DNA of 12,477 bases, taken from contig PXSC01000005.1 in the NCBI GenBank assembly GCA_003023535.1, positions 1-12,477 on the forward strand, read 5' to 3'. The position numbers and the translations under genes were made by a program. Of the stretch, positions 5,999 to 12,477 are shown in pieces. Source of the stretch: Halobacteriales archaeon QS_9_70_65. GTDB lineage: Archaea; Halobacteriota; Halobacteria; Halobacteriales; Haloarculaceae. The first letter of the stretch is position 1. Every line of letters begins with the position of its first letter. Below the pieces are notes generated by a model. That model saw nothing but the letters and a program-made list of their open reading frames with translations. It made no database searches and had not been told where the DNA came from.

Positions 5999-6463
5999 TC
6001 ACACGACAGCTTGCGCTACTCCTTCGTCACATCGTAACAGGGGCCACACGTTCCACGATAGCGTTGAATATATCTCGGATCCTGTAGACGTCTCGCCGAA
6101 ATCAGTAGACACATCTACTGTGCCGTACTTTCCTTCGTCGGCGATGACTCTTAGTTCACCGGTACCGAATCCTCCTCTAAGTAATCCGCCATTAATCCCC
6201 TCCGTATCAATTTCGCAGATCATATTTTGTGCCGCTTTCACTGGTATATAGTTCTGGATGCTGTCAGCGAGCTCAGCACCGGCGACGAGACCGCTCGAAA
6301 GGGACCGGACGATTACTGTAAGGACAGCTGCGTCGTATGCAACCTCGGCTTCCTCCTCGGAGTGTTCATTACAGTCTTCTGGGAGCAGATGATCTTTCGT
6401 CAGAATCGGCGGCGGTGTTCGGATACGCGCCGACTGACGAGTCAGTTTTTGCCGACTGGTCAA
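5999..6463 (-). CDS. Uncertain low-GC ORF, possible gene fragment
   Basis: This stretch is visibly poorer in G and C than its surroundings and uses codons unlike neighbouring genes. The minus strand keeps one open frame of 154 residues from a TTG. The C-terminal 120 residues look protein-like and acidic ('EEEAEVAYDAAVLTVIVRSL', 'ELADSIQNYIPVKAAQNMI', 'VDVSTDFGETSTGSEIYSTL'). The first 20 residues (SRQKLTRQSARIRTPPPI) are basic and unconvincing, so the true start may be further in, or the 5' end may be lost by a frameshift near 6370. No family is recognised and no promoter is clear. It could be a small acquired gene, the remains of one, or non-coding. Confidence 0.4.
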   Translation of the reverse strand: MTSRQKLTRQSARIRTPPPILTKDHLLPEDCNEHSEEEAEVAYDAAVLTVIVRSLSSGLVAGAELADSIQNYIPVKAAQNMICEIDTEGINGGLLRGGFGTGELRVIADEGKYGTVDVSTDFGETSTGSEIYSTLSWNVWPLLRCDEGVAQAVV

Positions 6464-6485
6464 CTGACCCCTTAGCGGACTGACC
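6431..6485. repeat. ACTGAC repeat cluster with a hairpin and T tract
   Basis: ACTGAC-GA-GTCAGT (6433-6446) is a perfect inverted repeat that runs directly into TTTTT, like a terminator on the plus strand. Two more ACTGACC copies follow in direct orientation (about 6464 and 6479). The cluster sits at the boundary between the low-GC stretch and GC-rich DNA. Its role is unclear: it could be a terminator, a protein site or a scar. Confidence 0.45.
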
Positions 6486-6492
6486 GAACGAG

Positions 6493-6827
6493 GTGCTCTC
6501 GGCGAAGGTCACTGCAGCGCCGGCCGAGGGCGCCCACGGCCGCTGGCCGTCCGACGAGTCGCTCGTCGGCAACTCCGAGGTGGGCAGTCCACGGCGGCGT
6601 CGTTTCGGCGCCGGCGGACCTCACGGGCGCCGCGCCGTTCGTCGGGTCGCTCGGCCGCTACACGTCGACCGTCGGCTTCCGAGTCGACCACCTCTCACGC
6701 TGGCGATGCGGACCTCGGGGGGCATACCGAGGTGCGGCGCCGCAACGAGACAGGCGGTGTCGCCGACGTCGTCGTCGAGTCCGCAGGCGACCCATGCGCT
6801 GAAGCACGCACGGTGTATGAGTTGTGA
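6493..6827 (+). pseudogene. PaaI-type hotdog thioesterase remnant, frameshifted
   Basis: Three frames join into one protein. APAEGAHGRWPSDESLVGNS comes first; then VHGGVVSAPADLTGAAPFVG with SLGRYTSTVGFRVDHL; then HAGDADLGGHTEVRRRNETG with GVADVVVESAGDPCAEARTVYEL and stop. The motif 'VHGGVVSA.ADLTGA' is the hotdog active-site helix of PaaI-family acyl-CoA thioesterases, and 'TVGFRVDHL...' with '..AEARTVYEL' are the following strands. The shifts fall near 6585 (GGC a GTC CAC) and near 6695 (CTC t CAC). The N-terminus before about 6493 does not show the usual first helix, so the 5' end is probably lost too. The stop is two bases before the amidohydrolase ATG, so the pair once formed an operon. 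Confidence 0.75.
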
Positions 6828-6829
6828 CG

Positions 6830-7702
6830 ATGACCGAGAAGACCGACGGCGGCCGCTCGCCGGCCGCGGACGGCGAGACGCTCTCGGGCGCCACCGACAT
6901 CCACGTCCACCTCATGCCGGACCGCCTGATGGCGGCCATCCGCGGTGCGCTCAACGACGAGGCTGGCTGGGAGTTCCCCCACCCCGTCGACCGCGAGGGC
7001 GTCGAGGCGACGCTCCGCGAGCACGGAATCGAACGCTACTGTGCGCTGCCGTACGCCCATGAGCCCGGCGTCGCCGCCGACCTCAACGATTGGGTGCTCG
7101 ACCGCGCGGCGGCCTCGTCGATGTGCGTCCCCTTCGCGACGGTCCACGGCGAGGACGACGTCGGAGCGGTCGTCCGGGCGGCCTTCGAGAACGGCGCCCG
7201 AGGGCTGAAGTTCCAGTGTCCGGTCCAGGAGGTCGGCCCCGACGACCCGCGGCTGGACCCCGCCTTCGAGTTGGCCGCCGAGTTCGACCGGCCGATCCTC
7301 TTTCACGCCGGCACCGCGCCGACGTTCCGGGACTCCCCGCACGTCGGCGTCGACGCCTTCCGGTCGTTTCTCGCCTCCTACCCTGGGGTGCGGGCCTGTG
7401 CGGCACACATGGGCGCCTTCGAGACGCCGGCGTTTCTCGAGACGCTCCGCGAGCACGACGACGCCTTTCTGGACACCTGTTTCGCGATGTCGACGGTCGC
7501 CGACCGGTACATGAACTACGACCCGACCGACATCGACACCGCGGTCTTCGAGGAGTTCTCGGGCCGTATCATGTACGGCTCCGACTACCCCAACATCCCG
7601 CATCCGTACCGCGCGGAGTACGAGGGCCTCCTCGCCCGGGACCTCTCGTCGTCGGCCCGGGAGGCACTGTTCGGCGGTGCTGCCGAGCGGTTCCTCGGCT
7701 GA
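6830..7702 (+). CDS. Amidohydrolase-2 family metal-dependent hydrolase/decarboxylase
   Basis: A 290-residue TIM-barrel enzyme, apparently intact. Metal-binding and catalytic positions of the amidohydrolase-2 (ACMSD-like) family are visible: D23-I-H25-V-H27 at the end of strand 1, H159 in 'PILFHAGTAPT', H193 in 'CAAHMGAFETP', and D252 in 'IMYGSDYPNIPHPY'. 'ARGLKFQCPVQE' (about 123-134) is a conserved strand. Family members hydrolyse or decarboxylate small carboxylated, often aromatic-derived substrates; the substrate here is not predictable. The first 20 residues are Gly/Ala-rich and probably flexible. The ATG lies two bases after the thioesterase stop; a GTG two codons earlier is possible. 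The gene converges on the ligase-like pseudogene, with only nine bases between the stops. It may now lack its metabolic partners. Confidence 0.88.
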   Translation: MTEKTDGGRSPAADGETLSGATDIHVHLMPDRLMAAIRGALNDEAGWEFPHPVDREGVEATLREHGIERYCALPYAHEPGVAADLNDWVLDRAAASSMCVPFATVHGEDDVGAVVRAAFENGARGLKFQCPVQEVGPDDPRLDPAFELAAEFDRPILFHAGTAPTFRDSPHVGVDAFRSFLASYPGVRACAAHMGAFETPAFLETLREHDDAFLDTCFAMSTVADRYMNYDPTDIDTAVFEEFSGRIMYGSDYPNIPHPYRAEYEGLLARDLSSSAREALFGGAAERFLG

Positions 7703-7711
7703 CGCCGCGGC

Positions 7712-8851
7712 TCAGTATCGTTCGTCGACGACGCCCGTCTCCGCGAGCTCGTCGACGACGTCGACCTCGCCGGGCGCGACGAGCAGCCGGTCACTGACGG
7801 CGGCCGCCAGCGCGTCGACGTCGACGTCGGGTTCGCCCTCGACGACCAGCCGGAGATGGTCGGTCGACTCCGGCCGGCTCACCTCCAGGCGGTAGTCGCC
7901 GGTCGGTCCCCCGAGGCCCGCGAGCACCGTCCCGAGCGACTCGGGAAGAGCTTCAGCCTTTCATCTTCAGCCGGCCGTCCGTCCGCCCGATGACGCCGTC
8001 CGGGAAGACGACCTCGCCGTCGCGGCCTCCCACTCGGTGAGGTCGCCGGTTCGGTAGCGGACGAGCGGACACCCCTCCTCGCGGAGGTGGGTGACGACGA
8101 GTTCGCCCCGCTCGCCGTACGGCAGCACCTCGCCGGTATCGGGGTCGATCACCTCGACGAGGGCGTAGTCGTCGGCGACGCGGAGGCCGTCTTCGGCGGC
8201 CGTCTCGGCGGCGACCGGGAGGATCTGCCGGGTGCCGAAGTAGTCGACGGCGACCTCGGCGTCCAGCGCCGTCTTCACGTCCTCGCGGAGCCCCGGCACC
8301 GAGGTGGACGGCTCGCCGGCACCGACGAAAACGCCGACGCTCGCGCCGGCGTCGCCGAGCCTCAGCGCGAAGGAGGGGTTGCCGACGATGGCGTCGACGT
8401 CGTACTCGGCGACGGTGGCGGCAACGCTTTCCGGGTCGCCCGGGCCGGCCGGCCCCACCTCGGCGCCGAGCGCCTCCAGCCCCCGCTGGAAGATGACGCC
8501 CGTCCCGGAGGTGTGATAGCCGAAGGTGTTGAGCACGCGGTCGCCGGGGGCGATTCCGGCGGCCTCCGGCACCGCGGCGTCGGCCTCGGCCTGCCACTCG
8601 AGGCCGGCGGCGGTGTCGAAGACCGGCGCGAGGTCGTCGCCGAGCGGCGTGGAGCACATCATCGCGGCGCCGTCGTACAGTGACCCCTCCGGTGGGTGGT
8701 CCTCGTGGTCGGCCTTCAGCTCCACGGCGGTCAGGAAGGGACGCTCCCGGAAGTCGGCCACCGAGTCGGCCGAGCCGACCTCGTCGTAGAGGTCGTAGGC
8801 GGCGGCCCGCTCCGGCTGTTCGTTCAGGGCAGTCAGGGTCGTCTCGTCCAT
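7712..8851 (-). pseudogene. Phenylacetate-CoA ligase-like (PaaK family) protein, two frameshifts
   Basis: The first 277 residues read through from the ATG at 8851. They end in the adenylation motif 'GELVVTHLREEGCPLVRYRTGDLTEWE', with the upstream block 'VLNTFGYHTSGTGVIFQRGL' and 'DYFGTRQILPVAAE' in the place of the usual YG.TE motif. Near 8025-8031 the frame must shift to read GRDGEVVFPDGVIGRTDG and RLKMKG, which meets a TGA at 7953-7955. A second shift there continues as ALPESLGTVLAGLGGPTGDY and a normal C-terminal domain to 7712. PaaK-type enzymes form an acyl-adenylate and then an acyl-CoA. The SSGTTG P-loop is not visible near 'MMCSTPLGDDLAPVFD', and the N-terminus is short. The start is about 30 bases after the uracil-DNA glycosylase stop, suggesting read-through from that gene. 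Confidence 0.8.
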
Positions 8852-8881
8852 GTGAGACGGTCGCGCGATGGAATCCGGTAC

Positions 8882-9535
8882 TCAGCCGGAGCCGGAGCCG
8901 GAGCCGGCGCCGACCGCCTCGAGGGCCGCCCGCATCGCCCGCCGGTAGCCGTCGTCGTCGTAGCCGAGCCGGGAGATCCACACCTCGCGGTACGACGGGT
9001 GCAGGACGGGCAGCACCGGCGGCAGCCGGTCGGTCTCGACCGGCTCCAGCACCGCCTCGAGGAACCCGTCGAGCGAGCGGTCCGTCGCCGCCAGCAGCGA
9101 CTCCGTGGCGTGCCGCCCCGTCGCGACGACGCAGTCGGGGGCGACCGCGTCCAGCTCCGCCAGCAGGTACGGCCGGCAGTTGGCCCGCTCGGCCGCGGTC
9201 GGCTCCCGGTTCGATTCTCCGCCGTCGCTCGGCGGGAAGCACTTGACGGCGTTCGTGAAGTACAGTTCGTCGGGGTCGTAGCCGAGCGACGCCAGCCGAT
9301 CGCGGATCCGGCGGCCGCTGTGGCGGGCGGTGTAGGCCATGCCGGTGTGGTTGCCGCCGCGCCAGCGGTCGGCCTCGGGGGTGCCGGCGCCGGGGGCCTC
9401 GCCGACGACGACCAGCGTCGCTTCGAGGGAACCGACGCCCCACGAGATGCGCTCGCGGGCCGCCACGAGGTCGGCACACCGCCGGCAGTCCGGCGCCATC
9501 GGCCGCCGGTCGTCGGGGTCGGGGAACGTCGCCAC
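8882..9535 (-). CDS. Uracil-DNA glycosylase superfamily protein with [4Fe-4S] cluster
   Basis: This base-excision repair enzyme removes uracil, from cytosine deamination, from DNA. Of 217 residues, motif A reads GEAPGAGT (45-52) and motif B is LHPSYR (178-183). Four cysteines, C17 and C20 (a CxxC pair), C99 ('NAVKCFPP') and C120 ('RANCRPYL'), have the layout of the iron-sulphur ligands of family 4/5 archaeal enzymes. I chose the GTG because 'TFPDPDDRRPMAPDCRRC' continues a typical N-terminus. The ATG at 9499 would remove twelve residues but keep all motifs. The protein ends in a glycine-serine tail (GAGSGSGSG) encoded by a hexamer repeat. The promoter probably lies in the A/T-rich DNA at about 9580-9600, and a PaaK-like pseudogene follows in the same direction. 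Confidence 0.92.
   Translation of the reverse strand: MATFPDPDDRRPMAPDCRRCADLVAARERISWGVGSLEATLVVVGEAPGAGTPEADRWRGGNHTGMAYTARHSGRRIRDRLASLGYDPDELYFTNAVKCFPPSDGGESNREPTAAERANCRPYLLAELDAVAPDCVVATGRHATESLLAATDRSLDGFLEAVLEPVETDRLPPVLPVLHPSYREVWISRLGYDDDGYRRAMRAALEAVGAGSGSGSG
8884..8909. repeat. Short GCCGGA hexamer repeat in the glycosylase 3' end
   Basis: Four tandem GCCGGA/GCCGGC units encode the alternating Gly-Ser tail just before the stop. Such a repeat can change length by slippage; each unit adds two residues in frame. Confidence 0.6.
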
Positions 9536-9633
9536 GCCCGATCGTCGGCACGCCGGCGTCGTGACTCTTGCGCCGTCGGCGTATAATCGACATAATACAC
9601 CGTACATACGTATGGATCGTAATAGCCGAACCC

Positions 9634-9640
9634 TTAGGTA
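9634..9640 (+). promoter_or_regulatory. TATA-like box for the gene starting at 9667
   Basis: TTAGGTA preceded by CCGAACCC resembles a haloarchaeal BRE plus TATA element. It is centred about 30 bases before the ATG, consistent with a leaderless or short-leader transcript. Confidence 0.45.
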
Positions 9641-9666
9641 CGTGGACCGTCTCGGTTCGCGTGCGA

Positions 9667-9852
9667 ATGAGTGACACTTTCCCGGAGCCGGAGGACGGAC
9701 CGACGGACGAGTCACCCGAGTCGCCCGAGTCGCCGCTGGACTCCGACCGGTACGCCCACCTCTCGCTGGACGACGACGCCGTCGTCATCTACGATCGCGA
9801 GGAGCCGGAGACGTGGCTGCAGTCCGACTTCGCGGTCGAAATCGGAGGCTAA
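9667..9852 (+). CDS. Small acidic haloarchaeal protein
   Basis: A 61-residue, strongly acidic protein. The first half is a Pro/Glu/Ser low-complexity stretch made by a tandem nine-base repeat (SPESPESP). The second half 'YAHLSLDDDAVVIYDREEPETWLQSDFAVEI' looks like a short conserved beta module. From memory this module (VVIYDR...WLQSD...) is typical of a small haloarchaeal DUF family, possibly DUF7331; the number is unverified. No function is known. It is transcribed divergently from the uracil-DNA glycosylase across a 131-bp A/T-richer gap with several TATA-like runs. Confidence 0.75.
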   Translation: MSDTFPEPEDGPTDESPESPESPLDSDRYAHLSLDDDAVVIYDREEPETWLQSDFAVEIGG

Positions 9853-9942
9853 CTGCCGGCCGTACCCACACGAAACGGTCCCGTCCGAACGACGAGGTTC
9901 CGACGGCATCTACCCGGATATCGCCGAGACGTCCTGAAAGAG

Positions 9943-10192
9943 TTACAGCCGGCAGTATGACCACTCCACGAGCGGGAGCACGGCGCCGAAGACGACGGGG
10001 ACGAAGAAGGCGACAATTCCCGATGGTCTCCGCGGTCAGGAGCGCGCTCTCGACCGCCTCGGGGAGCGACGACGCGAGCGGGTGGCCGGCGAACTCACCG
10101 GTCACCCCGACCGCGAACAGGCCGAGCCCGGCCAGAAAACCCGTCTCGGCGACTTTCGCGTAGCCGAGACCGGGGCTCCGTCGGCTGCTCAT
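9943..10192 (-). pseudogene. Small two-helix membrane protein, one frameshift
   Basis: From the ATG the protein reads MSSRRSPGLGYAKVAETG and then a first membrane helix 'FLAGLGLFAVGVTGEFAG'. After 'LTAETIG' the frame breaks: removing one A in the AATT near 10015-10018 gives IVAFFVPVVFGAVLPLVEWS and a second membrane helix, ending at a TAA at 9943. The joined product, about 82 residues with two hydrophobic helices, resembles small haloarchaeal membrane DUF proteins (possibly DUF7860, from memory). Without the correction the second helix is replaced by an Arg-rich tail. The function is unknown, and either real inactivation or a one-base error is possible. Confidence 0.7.
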
Positions 10193-10243
10193 GGCCGCGT
10201 CCCGACTCCCGATCGAAGAGCTTCCGGGTCGCGGCCGGTCGAA

Positions 10244-10252
10244 AGGCATATG
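10244..10252 (+). promoter_or_regulatory. BRE and TATA-like element of the gene starting at 10276
   Basis: GGCATATG follows CGAAA and is centred 26-27 bases before the ATG at 10276, which favours that start and a leaderless transcript. Confidence 0.6.
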
Positions 10253-10275
10253 TCGGCCACCGTCGGATGGGGGGT

Positions 10276-10503
10276 ATGCGCGAACTTCTCGTCTCGTCAA
10301 TCGAACTGCTCGCGTACCTCCTCACGACCGGGCTGCTCGCCGGCGCCGGGCTGTTCGCCGAACTCAGGACCATCTCCTACGCCTCGGCGGGCAACCTGAA
10401 GTTCTCCGTCTGGCTGGGCGTCGTCGGCCTGGTGGCGCTGTACGCCGCCTTCTCCGTGGGCACCGAGCGGCTGCTGCCCCGGCTCCGGGAGCTGGCCCGA
10501 TAG
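10276..10503 (+). CDS. Small membrane protein with two helices
   Basis: A 75-residue protein with two hydrophobic segments: about residues 4-29 (LLVSSIELLAYLLTTGLLAGAGLFAE) and about 44-63 (SVWLGVVGLVALYAAFSVG). These are joined by a short polar loop and followed by a basic tail (RLLPRLRELAR), so the C-terminus is probably cytoplasmic. The ATG at 10276 is chosen over the one three codons upstream because of the TATA spacing. It resembles a small haloarchaeal membrane family I cannot name with certainty (possibly DUF8151). It is divergent from the frameshifted membrane gene; the 5' ends are 83 bases apart. Confidence 0.78.
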   Translation: MRELLVSSIELLAYLLTTGLLAGAGLFAELRTISYASAGNLKFSVWLGVVGLVALYAAFSVGTERLLPRLRELAR

Positions 10504-10612
10504 TAATTATCGCGACGATTTTCGGCACAGCAGTAAAACGAGGCTGCTTCGACGTTAAAATCCGGTTCGTTCGACACTCGGCGGTAACGACTCCCAATAA
10601 TCCTACGACCCG

Positions 10613-11149
10613 TCAGTTCCGCGTCGGGTCGGAGTCGCCGGCCGTCACCTCGTCGTCGGGCGTCGCGTGGCCCTCGACGGCCTCGGCGACGTCGGTGTCC
10701 TTCGGCGACATCCGGGTCATGAGGTTCCTGTAGACGCTGTCTTCGACCTTCCGGACGGCCTTCCGGGTGGCGGAGTCGGCCGCCCGGGCGACGTAGTTGA
10801 TCGACTCGCGGCACTCGTCGACGGCCTCGCGGGGCTCCTCGAGGCTCCCGTAGGAGTCGGCCAGCTTCTCGCCGGCGGTCTTGAGGTCCTCGTCGGGCGT
10901 CCGGCCGGCGCGTTCGCCTTCCCCCTCGTCGATGCTGGCCTGCTCGGCCGTCTTCCGGTTGACGTCCTCGCTCAGCCGCTCGTCGGCCTTCGGGCGCCAC
11001 TCGTCCCACTCGGCCAGCGCCGCCTCGTCGACGCCGACGCCCTCCGCGACGAGGTCCTTCAGCGCCCGGGTGATCCGTTCGCCGTGTTCGACGACGTCGA
11101 CCCAACTCCCACGCAGCTCGAAGCCGGAGACGCTCTCTTCGGCCTCCAT
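10613..11149 (-). CDS. Haloarchaeal DUF5828-like protein, probably with an internal deletion
   Basis: A 178-residue soluble, acidic protein of unknown function. The N-terminal 145 residues ([28 protein letters not shown]..., [69 protein letters not shown]) match my memory of the haloarchaeal DUF5828 family. In that family 'NLMT' is followed by roughly 60 residues with a 'YFDNELVSAN...FVFEVNVNDDDL' block before the variable C-terminus. Here 'NLMTRMSP' runs directly into '[26 protein letters not shown]' at about position 10702. The frame is kept, so the protein may be made in a shortened form. No clear TATA box is seen. It is divergent from upp, with 101 bases between starts. Confidence 0.78.
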   Translation of the reverse strand: MEAEESVSGFELRGSWVDVVEHGERITRALKDLVAEGVGVDEAALAEWDEWRPKADERLSEDVNRKTAEQASIDEGEGERAGRTPDEDLKTAGEKLADSYGSLEEPREAVDECRESINYVARAADSATRKAVRKVEDSVYRNLMTRMSPKDTDVAEAVEGHATPDDEVTAGDSDPTRN

Positions 11150-11218
11150 CGGCCGCCGGTTCGTCGTCCATCCTCTTGGCTCTTGTCGAAGCCTCGGCGC
11201 CCGACCGGAGGGGGACCG

Positions 11219-11226
11219 GTTTTAAG
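11219..11226 (+). promoter_or_regulatory. TATA box of upp
   Basis: GTTTTAAG follows GGGACCG and is centred about 28 bases upstream of the upp ATG, indicating a leaderless transcript. Confidence 0.65.
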
Positions 11227-11250
11227 CCGGCGGCGGCCCCGGAATCAAAC

Positions 11251-11922
11251 ATGCCAATCGAGGACCGCGACGACGCCCACGTCATCACGCACGCGCTGGC
11301 GAAGCACACCGTCTCCGAGCTGCGGTCGGCCGAGACCGGCCAGGTCGCCTTCCGGGAGGGGCTCGTCGAGCTCGGCCGGCTCTGCGGCTTCGAGATCATC
11401 GACGGCATGCTCGAAACCGAGTACGTCTCCATCACGACGCCGCTGGCGGAGACGACCGGCGAGGTCGTCAAGGGCCTCGACGACGTCGTCATCGTCAACG
11501 TCCTCCGGGCGGCGACGCCGTTCGTCGAGGGGCTCGTCGAGGCGTTCCCCCAGGCCAGACAGGGCGTCATCTCCGCCGGCCGCGACGAGGAGGCCGGCAT
11601 GGACGACGACGGGAGCTTCCCCATCAGTATCGACTACGTGAAGCTACCCGACATCGACGAGGACGACACCGTCATCGTCGCCGACCCGATGCTGGCGACC
11701 GGCAGCACCATGACCGCCGTTCTGGAGGAGGTCACCGCCATGGGCGACCCCGAGCGGCTGGTCGTCCTGTCGGCCGTCAGCGCCCCCTCCGGGCTCGTGC
11801 GGGTAGCCGAGGCGTCCCCGCGGGTCAGCGTCATCACCGTCAGCGTCGACGAGCGGCTCGACGACGACGGCTACATCGTCCCCGGCGTCGGCGACGCCGG
11901 CGACCGGGCCTTCGGGACCTGA
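11251..11922 (+). CDS. upp: Uracil phosphoribosyltransferase
   Basis: This pyrimidine-salvage enzyme joins uracil and PRPP to form UMP and pyrophosphate. The 223 residues cover the full family length. The PRPP-binding loop is '[17 protein letters not shown]' (141-157), the uracil-binding C-terminus is '[17 protein letters not shown]' (207-223), and '[14 protein letters not shown]' (82-95) is the flexible-loop region. The usual basic residues of the type I PRT family (R86 and neighbours) are present. The ATG is fixed by leaderless spacing from the TATA box. It is a single gene here; the following 391 bases hold nothing convincing, so it is probably transcribed alone. Confidence 0.96.
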   Translation: MPIEDRDDAHVITHALAKHTVSELRSAETGQVAFREGLVELGRLCGFEIIDGMLETEYVSITTPLAETTGEVVKGLDDVVIVNVLRAATPFVEGLVEAFPQARQGVISAGRDEEAGMDDDGSFPISIDYVKLPDIDEDDTVIVADPMLATGSTMTAVLEEVTAMGDPERLVVLSAVSAPSGLVRVAEASPRVSVITVSVDERLDDDGYIVPGVGDAGDRAFGT

Positions 11923-12313
11923 GCCGGTCCGTCGGCGGCGCCACCGCCGCTTCCACTCGAGATGCGACAGCCGTCGCCCCGGAGCAACCTCCACGCGAAC
12001 CGGTGACGACCCCCTCGCTTCGGCTGGAGGTCGTCGCCCGCGGGCGGGTCCGCTCCCGTCGAAGCGTCGGATGGGCGTGCGACGGCGTCGTTCGTCCGTG
12101 ATGGCCCCACTTCATCACTCCGGACAGCAGGGGGAATCGACCCGGTGTATCGAGGAGACTCACACACCGATTGGTGTAGTAGACGGACAGATCAGACGGT
12201 CTGGACGAGCGCGTAATCATCAAAGATTTGACCGCTCTCGGTCGGTGTACACCCTGTACTGACCGAGGGTTCCGATCCGGAGCCGAACGAACGGATCGTA
12301 CGATGGACGACCC
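11923..12313. other. Intergenic stretch with small palindromes and no convincing gene
   Basis: The open frames here on both strands are Arg/Pro/Ser-rich and look like GC-driven noise. The right half is lower in GC. It holds ACACC-GATT-GGTGT (12164-12177), a perfect palindrome GGTGTACACC (12244-12253), and flanking arms CTCGGTC (12237-12243) and GACCGAG (12261-12267). GGTGTA occurs three times within about 110 bases (about 12144, 12173 and 12244). No tRNA-like cloverleaf could be completed. It could hold regulatory sites, a small RNA or remains of a lost gene. Confidence 0.5.
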
Positions 12314-12477
12314 CTACCCGAACTCCGCACGGCCGCCCGTAGCGCTCCGGATGCGGTCGGCGACCGCCGCGGCGTCGGCGACCGGCACCCGCACCTCGAA
12401 GGTCACCGTCGCCGCGTAGTCGGCCTCGAAGGCGACGCCCTCGCTCTCGAGGACGCTCCGGACCGTCCCGGAGTCGT
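12314..12477 (-). CDS. IMPACT/YigZ-family protein, C-terminal fragment
   Basis: Only the last 53 residues are in the window; the start lies beyond its right edge. The sequence DSGTVRSVLESEGVAFEADY with AATVTFEVRVPVADAAAVAD and RIRSATGGRAEFG has the beta-alpha-beta layout of the DUF1949 domain at the C-terminus of YigZ/IMPACT (UPF0029) proteins, including the typical 'VTF.VRVP..D......IR.ATGGRA' ending. The N-terminal UPF0029 domain should follow upstream on the minus strand. The biological role of the family is poorly defined (regulation of translation has been proposed for eukaryotic IMPACT). The call rests on a short fragment. Confidence 0.65.
   Translation of the reverse strand, partial: DSGTVRSVLESEGVAFEADYAATVTFEVRVPVADAAAVADRIRSATGGRAEFG

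Noticed and set aside
9712..9740. Tandem nine-base repeat in the small acidic gene as a functional repeat
   Set aside because: It simply encodes the Ser-Pro-Glu linker and is too short to suggest more than coding low complexity.
10193..10300. Longer start for the frameshifted membrane protein (MPFDRPRPG...)
   Set aside because: The added residues are Pro/Arg/Ser-rich and overlap the promoter of the divergent gene; MSSRRSPG is the typical beginning.
12130..12145. tRNA T-arm-like sequence (minus strand GGGTCGATTCCC)
   Set aside because: The loop is one base short and no acceptor, anticodon or D arm could be matched around it.
11840..12223. Minus-strand open frames after upp
   Set aside because: They are Arg/Pro/Ser-rich, partly antisense to upp, without haloarchaeal acidic composition or a promoter; typical GC-driven noise.
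1..12477. CRISPR arrays, insertion sequences or integrases
   Set aside because: I saw no regularly spaced direct repeats, no transposase or integrase motifs and no terminal inverted repeats with target duplications.

Overview
The window looks like chromosomal DNA from a haloarchaeon (class Halobacteria). The GC content is high, the predicted proteins are acidic (Asp/Glu-rich), and several genes have a TATA-like box about 26-28 bases upstream of the start codon, which is the leaderless-transcript pattern. It also carries archaeal genes: the C-terminus of the MCM helicase, a TFB (TFIIB-like) factor and an archaeal-type uracil phosphoribosyltransferase.

Left part (1-4450), an information-processing neighbourhood. 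The end of mcm overlaps a small helical protein. It is followed by a 112-residue protein, a frameshifted coiled-coil protein, a 181-residue protein, a TFB on the minus strand, a divergent 165-residue protein, and a ParA/MinD-like protein whose P-loop has lost its lysines. The TFB and its divergent neighbour share an intergenic region with a near-perfect 35-bp palindrome. This is the best candidate regulatory element in the window.

Middle part (4450-8880), an accessory region with much decay. It holds an unknown 85-residue protein, a ferritin-like pseudogene (three frameshifts plus an apparent N-terminal deletion), an intact HIT hydrolase, a lower-GC segment with an uncertain ORF, a frameshifted PaaI-type hotdog thioesterase remnant, an intact amidohydrolase-2 enzyme, and a frameshifted phenylacetate-CoA-ligase-like gene. 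The last three look like the remains of a CoA/carboxylic-acid metabolic cluster in which only the amidohydrolase is clearly intact.

Right part (8880-12477). It holds a [4Fe-4S] uracil-DNA glycosylase, a small acidic protein, two small membrane proteins (one frameshifted), a soluble haloarchaeal protein that seems to have lost an internal block, upp, a 391-bp stretch without a convincing gene but with small palindromes, and the C-terminal end of an IMPACT/YigZ-family protein.

About ten indels fall into five genes, while the core genes are clean. This suggests real accessory-gene decay, but sequence error cannot be excluded by reading alone. I did not find a clear new defence or mobile system. 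The items most worth following are the TFB-region palindrome, the lysine-less P-loop ATPase and the possible internal deletion in the 178-residue protein.
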